DNA from: Chloroflexia bacterium
Lineage (GTDB): Bacteria > Chloroflexota > Chloroflexia > Thermomicrobiales > CFX8
Assembly: GCA_013696045.1 (NCBI GenBank)
Contig: JACCZH010000324.1
Span: forward strand, 1 to 8,362
DNA: 8,362 nt
Direction of reading: 5' to 3'
Shown: piece by piece, positions 5,941 through 8,362 of the stretch
How positions within the stretch are numbered: the first letter of the stretch is position 1
How the letters are laid out: each line of letters starts with the position of its first letter
Position numbers and translations under genes: made by a program
The notes under the pieces: model-generated
The model's input: the letters and a program-made list of their open reading frames with translations, nothing else
What the model was told of the DNA's origin: nothing
The model's database searches: none

Positions 5941-6927
5941 ATGCCTGAGTATGACATTCAGCTTGACGGTATCGACTTTATGCTCCTGCCTGGCTCATAC
6001 AAGAGCTACCCGGACGGCAACCTCTACGTCGATTCACGCCTCGGCCGGCAGATTCTGGGCGACTTCACTTCTGGAATGTCCGGTCCCAAGCTCAACGCGC
6101 GCAATGTGCCTATCTCGTCGTTCTACGGAGAGGCGTCAATCGGTTCGTGGCCGGCTCAGTGGCCCATTGGCATTAATGCCGTTGGGCCCGCGCCTGGACG
6201 AGTCGCGTCCGGCTACACCTATGCGGTTGACGAGCCCAAGGTCCTGGTCAGAACCAGCGACTACACCTTCATCGCCGCCGGCACGAAGCTCTGGCGCTGG
6301 GACAATAGTGGCGCGCCTACGCTGCGCTTTACCTTCTCGCAACCCATTCTGGACATGGCCGTCATCCGCGATAGCATCTACATCGCCTTTGGCGACGCCA
6401 AATCCATTTCCCGCTACACCGACACGACCCAGGCCGAGACGGTCGATGAGTTCGGCAGCACCGCCTACGCCAGCCGCATGGCGACCCTTGGCTCGGGCCT
6501 GTTGTTCCAACGCTCCAACATTCCCACCGAGTGCCGCTGGCAGTTCACCACCACAGCCGGCAACGGCGCGACGCGCACCCTCGACGGACAGGCGCTCGGT
6601 ATGGTTGCCTATGACGATCAGATTCTGGTCGCGACGGCCCTCTCCATCTGGTCGTTCACCCCGGCGGCGTCCGGCTCGGCCAGCATTGATTTCGAGCATT
6701 GGGGCGTCATCTCATCCGACGGGCTTCAGAACAGCGACGACTATGCCTGGTTCAAGGTCTTTCAAGGACGCTTAATGGCCTGGCGCGGCGGCAGGGCCAT
6801 GCTCTATGACAAACAACGCGGATGGTGGCGGCATGCCGGTCTGGAAGGCCATCTGAGCAAGGGCGCAGCCATTGTCAATGGCTGGTTGATTGTCTCCCTG
6901 CTCCAGCGAGAGACCATGACGCCCTAG
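5941..6927 (+). CDS. Propeller-like phage tail protein, N-terminal part ending at an in-frame TAG
   Basis: These 328 residues are the first part of a reading frame that continues beyond TAG 6925-6927 to 7692. Repeating beta-strand units are visible, each with small, hydrophobic and Trp residues: IAAGTKLWRWD (111-121), DSIYIAFGD (144-152), DDQILVATALSIWSF (225-239), QGRLMAWRGGRAMLYD (275-290) and NGWLIVSL (313-320). This suggests a beta-propeller or similar repeat fold, as seen in phage tail and baseplate proteins. No signal peptide or membrane segment is seen. The start codon directly follows the stop of the holin-like gene (TGAATG). The last unit is cut in the middle: NGWLIVSL, then a linker, the stop, then LWGYNGSGWW, which looks like the completion of the same repeat. 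The product may thus be truncated, joined by readthrough, or a stand-alone domain. Third codon positions look more C-rich than in the portal and connector genes. Confidence 0.65.
   Translation: MPEYDIQLDGIDFMLLPGSYKSYPDGNLYVDSRLGRQILGDFTSGMSGPKLNARNVPISSFYGEASIGSWPAQWPIGINAVGPAPGRVASGYTYAVDEPKVLVRTSDYTFIAAGTKLWRWDNSGAPTLRFTFSQPILDMAVIRDSIYIAFGDAKSISRYTDTTQAETVDEFGSTAYASRMATLGSGLLFQRSNIPTECRWQFTTTAGNGATRTLDGQALGMVAYDDQILVATALSIWSFTPAASGSASIDFEHWGVISSDGLQNSDDYAWFKVFQGRLMAWRGGRAMLYDKQRGWWRHAGLEGHLSKGAAIVNGWLIVSLLQRETMTP
6925..6927 (+). pseudogene. In-frame amber codon interrupting the tail gene
   Basis: TAG 6925-6927 is in the frame set by ATG 5941, and the same frame is open without further stops to TAG 7690-7692. 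With the codon read through, the product would be 583 residues. The codons just after it encode LWGYNGSGWWLLDEA, coding-like sequence that fits the repeat pattern. A single base change (GAG, CAG or AAG to TAG) would explain it. A sequencing error, a nonsense mutation in a decaying prophage, or suppression or readthrough cannot be told apart here. Confidence 0.7.
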
Positions 6928-7008
6928 TTATGGGGGTATAACGGCTCCGGCTGGTGGCTGCTGGATGAGGCGCAGTCCGCCTACCCGGCCAGCGCGAGAG
7001 GTGACCGT

Positions 7009-7692
7009 TTGATCGTCTGGGAAGACGCTGGATCCGAGCTCATGTACTACGACATGGATTCCGGCCGAGATAGCGCCACCGTCACGCCCACGTTCACGCT
7101 CGACACCGCCCTGTTTGACGCCGGCGAATCCGACCGCGCCAAATACTGGCGCCAGATCGGCGTTGAGCTTGCCCGCGCCGATCCCGCCGGCGTTGGAGAG
7201 TGGTCATTCGAGCTGCATTACTCAACCGATGGCGGCGCCGTCTGGACACCGGCCGGCGCGGCAACAAGCGTCTCTGCCGCCACCGCCAGCGTCAAACAGT
7301 CTATCGCAGTGACATCCAATTTCCTGCGGGTGCGGTTGATAGCCACCCAAGTGAGCGGTCTGCCTCCCTTCGTCATGTCCGTCTGGGCTGAATACGAAAC
7401 CCTGAACGAGTCAGTACGCCGCCGGCGTTGGCAGTTCAAGATTGCCGCGGCCGATAAGGTTGTCACTCGCGACGCAGCCCTTGATGGACGCAACGGCCAG
7501 GAGATCCGCAACCAGCTCTGGGATCTCTTCACCAACGTCCAGACCGTTACCTTCCGCGATGTGGACTACCAGACCACTCTCTCAGAACGCAGCGTGCGAA
7601 TCATTGGCTTGCGCGAGGAGTGGCACAAACCCGCCGACCAGCAAAAGATCGGCGCGCATGCCACCTTCGACGTCACGATTGTGGAGTTGTAG
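7009..7692 (+). CDS. C-terminal part of the interrupted tail protein (Dit/baseplate-like end)
   Basis: This is the continuation of the frame of the preceding gene. The coding sequence actually resumes right after the amber codon at 6928, but the first usable start is TTG 7009. GAGGTGA at 6998-7004 sits before it with good spacing, giving a possible 227-residue separate product. Residues 1-30 continue the propeller-like pattern (IVWEDAGSELMYYD). About 55-140 is beta-sandwich-like (WSFELHYSTDGGAVWTPAG, FLRVRLIATQVSG, FVMSVWAEYETL). The end (LWDLFTNVQTVTFRDVDYQT, then SVRIIGLREEW and ATFDVTIVEL) resembles the C-terminal strands of phage distal-tail or baseplate proteins that close with a conserved 'xFDVxIVEL'. 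It probably forms the virion-attached end of a tail protein whose N-terminal part is the propeller. It ends two bases before the endolysin start. Confidence 0.6.
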   Translation: MIVWEDAGSELMYYDMDSGRDSATVTPTFTLDTALFDAGESDRAKYWRQIGVELARADPAGVGEWSFELHYSTDGGAVWTPAGAATSVSAATASVKQSIAVTSNFLRVRLIATQVSGLPPFVMSVWAEYETLNESVRRRRWQFKIAAADKVVTRDAALDGRNGQEIRNQLWDLFTNVQTVTFRDVDYQTTLSERSVRIIGLREEWHKPADQQKIGAHATFDVTIVEL

Positions 7693-7694
7693 AC

Positions 7695-8362
7695 ATGGCT
7701 AATATCACCGCGCACGACCCGATCAAGACTGCCTCGCGAATCACTCGCGAGCATTTCATTGAAGTGCTGGAAAAGAACGGCTCACCGTGGGCTGACCAGT
7801 CTGGGAAGCTCTTCGATCTCATTATCGCCAATGCGCATGATCCAGGTTTCTGGCTGGCTGTCGCTGGTCGAGAGCATAGCTTTGGCTCGAACCGCGACTC
7901 TGTTCTCTGGCGCAACGGGACCAACAGCTGGACCAATGCCCGCTCGGTCCGGGCGCCACGGCACATGCTAAGCGGGCCGGCCGCGGTAATCCATGACGAG
8001 CGCCGCCGTGGCCCGTATGTCCGTTACGCAAGCGTTGAGGACAGCCTGATCGACGGCATGTATCGTGTTGACGAGCCGGGCTATGTCTACCAGCAGCGCG
8101 GGGCCGCCAGTATTGCCGCTGTACTTTCCATCTGGACCGAGAGCGACGCTGACGCCTACATCGCCTACGTCGTCAGCAAGCTCAATGCATGGCAAGAGCG
8201 GCCGACGCCTGCAATCAGAGGGCTGCGGGATGTTCGACACCAGTTGGCGGCCCGTAAGAAAGGCGATGGACCGGCCGGGCCGTTTGACACGCTACCGCTC
8301 GCTCAAAAACGAGGTCTCGTCGTGCATTACTCGGGTCCGCCAGTCGGCAACCGGGTGGACGC
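7695..8362 (+). CDS. Two-domain endolysin: glucosaminidase-like plus Amidase_2-like (3' partial)
   Basis: The frame from ATG 7695 is open to the right edge and gives 222 residues. Residues about 16-168 look like a glucosaminidase or lysozyme-type domain: 'FWLAVAGREHSFGSN' (52-66) with Glu60 as the likely catalytic acid, 'GPYVRYASVEDSLIDGMYRV' (106-125), and 'DADAYIAYVVSKLNAW' (151-166). These match the usual 'A..xxEsxfG', 'F.xYxSxexxixd' and 'YixxVxxxxnxW' blocks. After a linker with RKKGDGPAGP (187-196), 'KRGLVVHYSGPPVGN' (205-219) looks like the start of an Amidase_2 (T7 lysozyme-like) domain, with His211 as the first zinc ligand. The enzyme would cut peptidoglycan at both a glycan and an amide bond and act with the holin-like protein in lysis. 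No signal peptide is seen, so it would need a membrane lesion. The rest of the second domain is outside the window, so its zinc site cannot be checked. GGAG (7683-7686) is eight bases before the ATG. Confidence 0.72.
   Translation, partial: MANITAHDPIKTASRITREHFIEVLEKNGSPWADQSGKLFDLIIANAHDPGFWLAVAGREHSFGSNRDSVLWRNGTNSWTNARSVRAPRHMLSGPAAVIHDERRRGPYVRYASVEDSLIDGMYRVDEPGYVYQQRGAASIAAVLSIWTESDADAYIAYVVSKLNAWQERPTPAIRGLRDVRHQLAARKKGDGPAGPFDTLPLAQKRGLVVHYSGPPVGNRVD

Noticed and set aside
5951..6775. 274-codon plus-strand frame overlapping the tail gene
   Set aside because: It is the +1 frame of the tail gene with a Ser/Arg/Pro/Thr-rich product, and its start lacks a ribosome binding site. The overlapping frame has repeat structure and clean junctions.
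1..8362. CRISPR array, insertion sequence or toxin-antitoxin pair
   Set aside because: No regularly spaced repeats, transposase motifs, terminal inverted repeats or paired small toxin/antitoxin frames were found.

Overview
The window is a GC-rich, almost fully coding stretch with two different kinds of content. No rRNA, confident tRNA, integrase, transposase or CRISPR array is visible. The host cannot be fixed from sequence alone. The general character (high GC, Tat-exported amidase, small ChaB protein, phage genes with Shine-Dalgarno sites) would suit a Chloroflexota/Thermomicrobia-like or other high-GC soil or thermophilic bacterium; this is a weak inference.

Left part (1-3236). The first 190 bases are the 3' end of a gene whose C-terminus looks like a phage major capsid protein. 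A very stable 18-bp hairpin follows. Next come two apparently metabolic genes on the plus strand: a cytoplasmic-looking intradiol ring-cleavage dioxygenase (344-991) and a Tat-exported amidase-signature-family hydrolase (1236-2876). Each has its own strong ribosome binding site and a plausible promoter region. Two hairpins, the second a classical intrinsic terminator, close this block. A ChaB-family small protein (3030-3236) is on the minus strand.

Right part (3383-8362). This is a tightly packed plus-strand set of virion and lysis genes: portal protein (SPP1 gp6-like), a head-tail connector-like protein, an 87-residue protein that is essentially only the Cys/His motif of Mu gpF/SPP1 gp7-type head morphogenesis proteins, a small holin-like membrane protein, a large propeller-like tail protein interrupted by an in-frame TAG, and the start of a two-domain endolysin (glucosaminidase-like plus Amidase_2-like) that runs off the right edge. 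Gaps are 1 base, 0 bases and 2 bases at several junctions, so this is probably one operon. It is most likely a prophage, a prophage remnant or a domesticated phage-derived locus.

How it fits together. The portal, connector and MuF-like protein would form the head vertex. The interrupted gene would supply a distal tail or host-contact protein. The holin-like protein and endolysin would release particles. No terminase, protease, tail tube or tape-measure gene is seen, and the capsid-like gene lies upstream of the portal with host-type metabolic genes between. The most notable points are the in-frame amber codon with a credible restart site, the split capsid/portal order with enzymes in between, the stand-alone mini-MuF protein, and the leader hairpin after the capsid-like gene.
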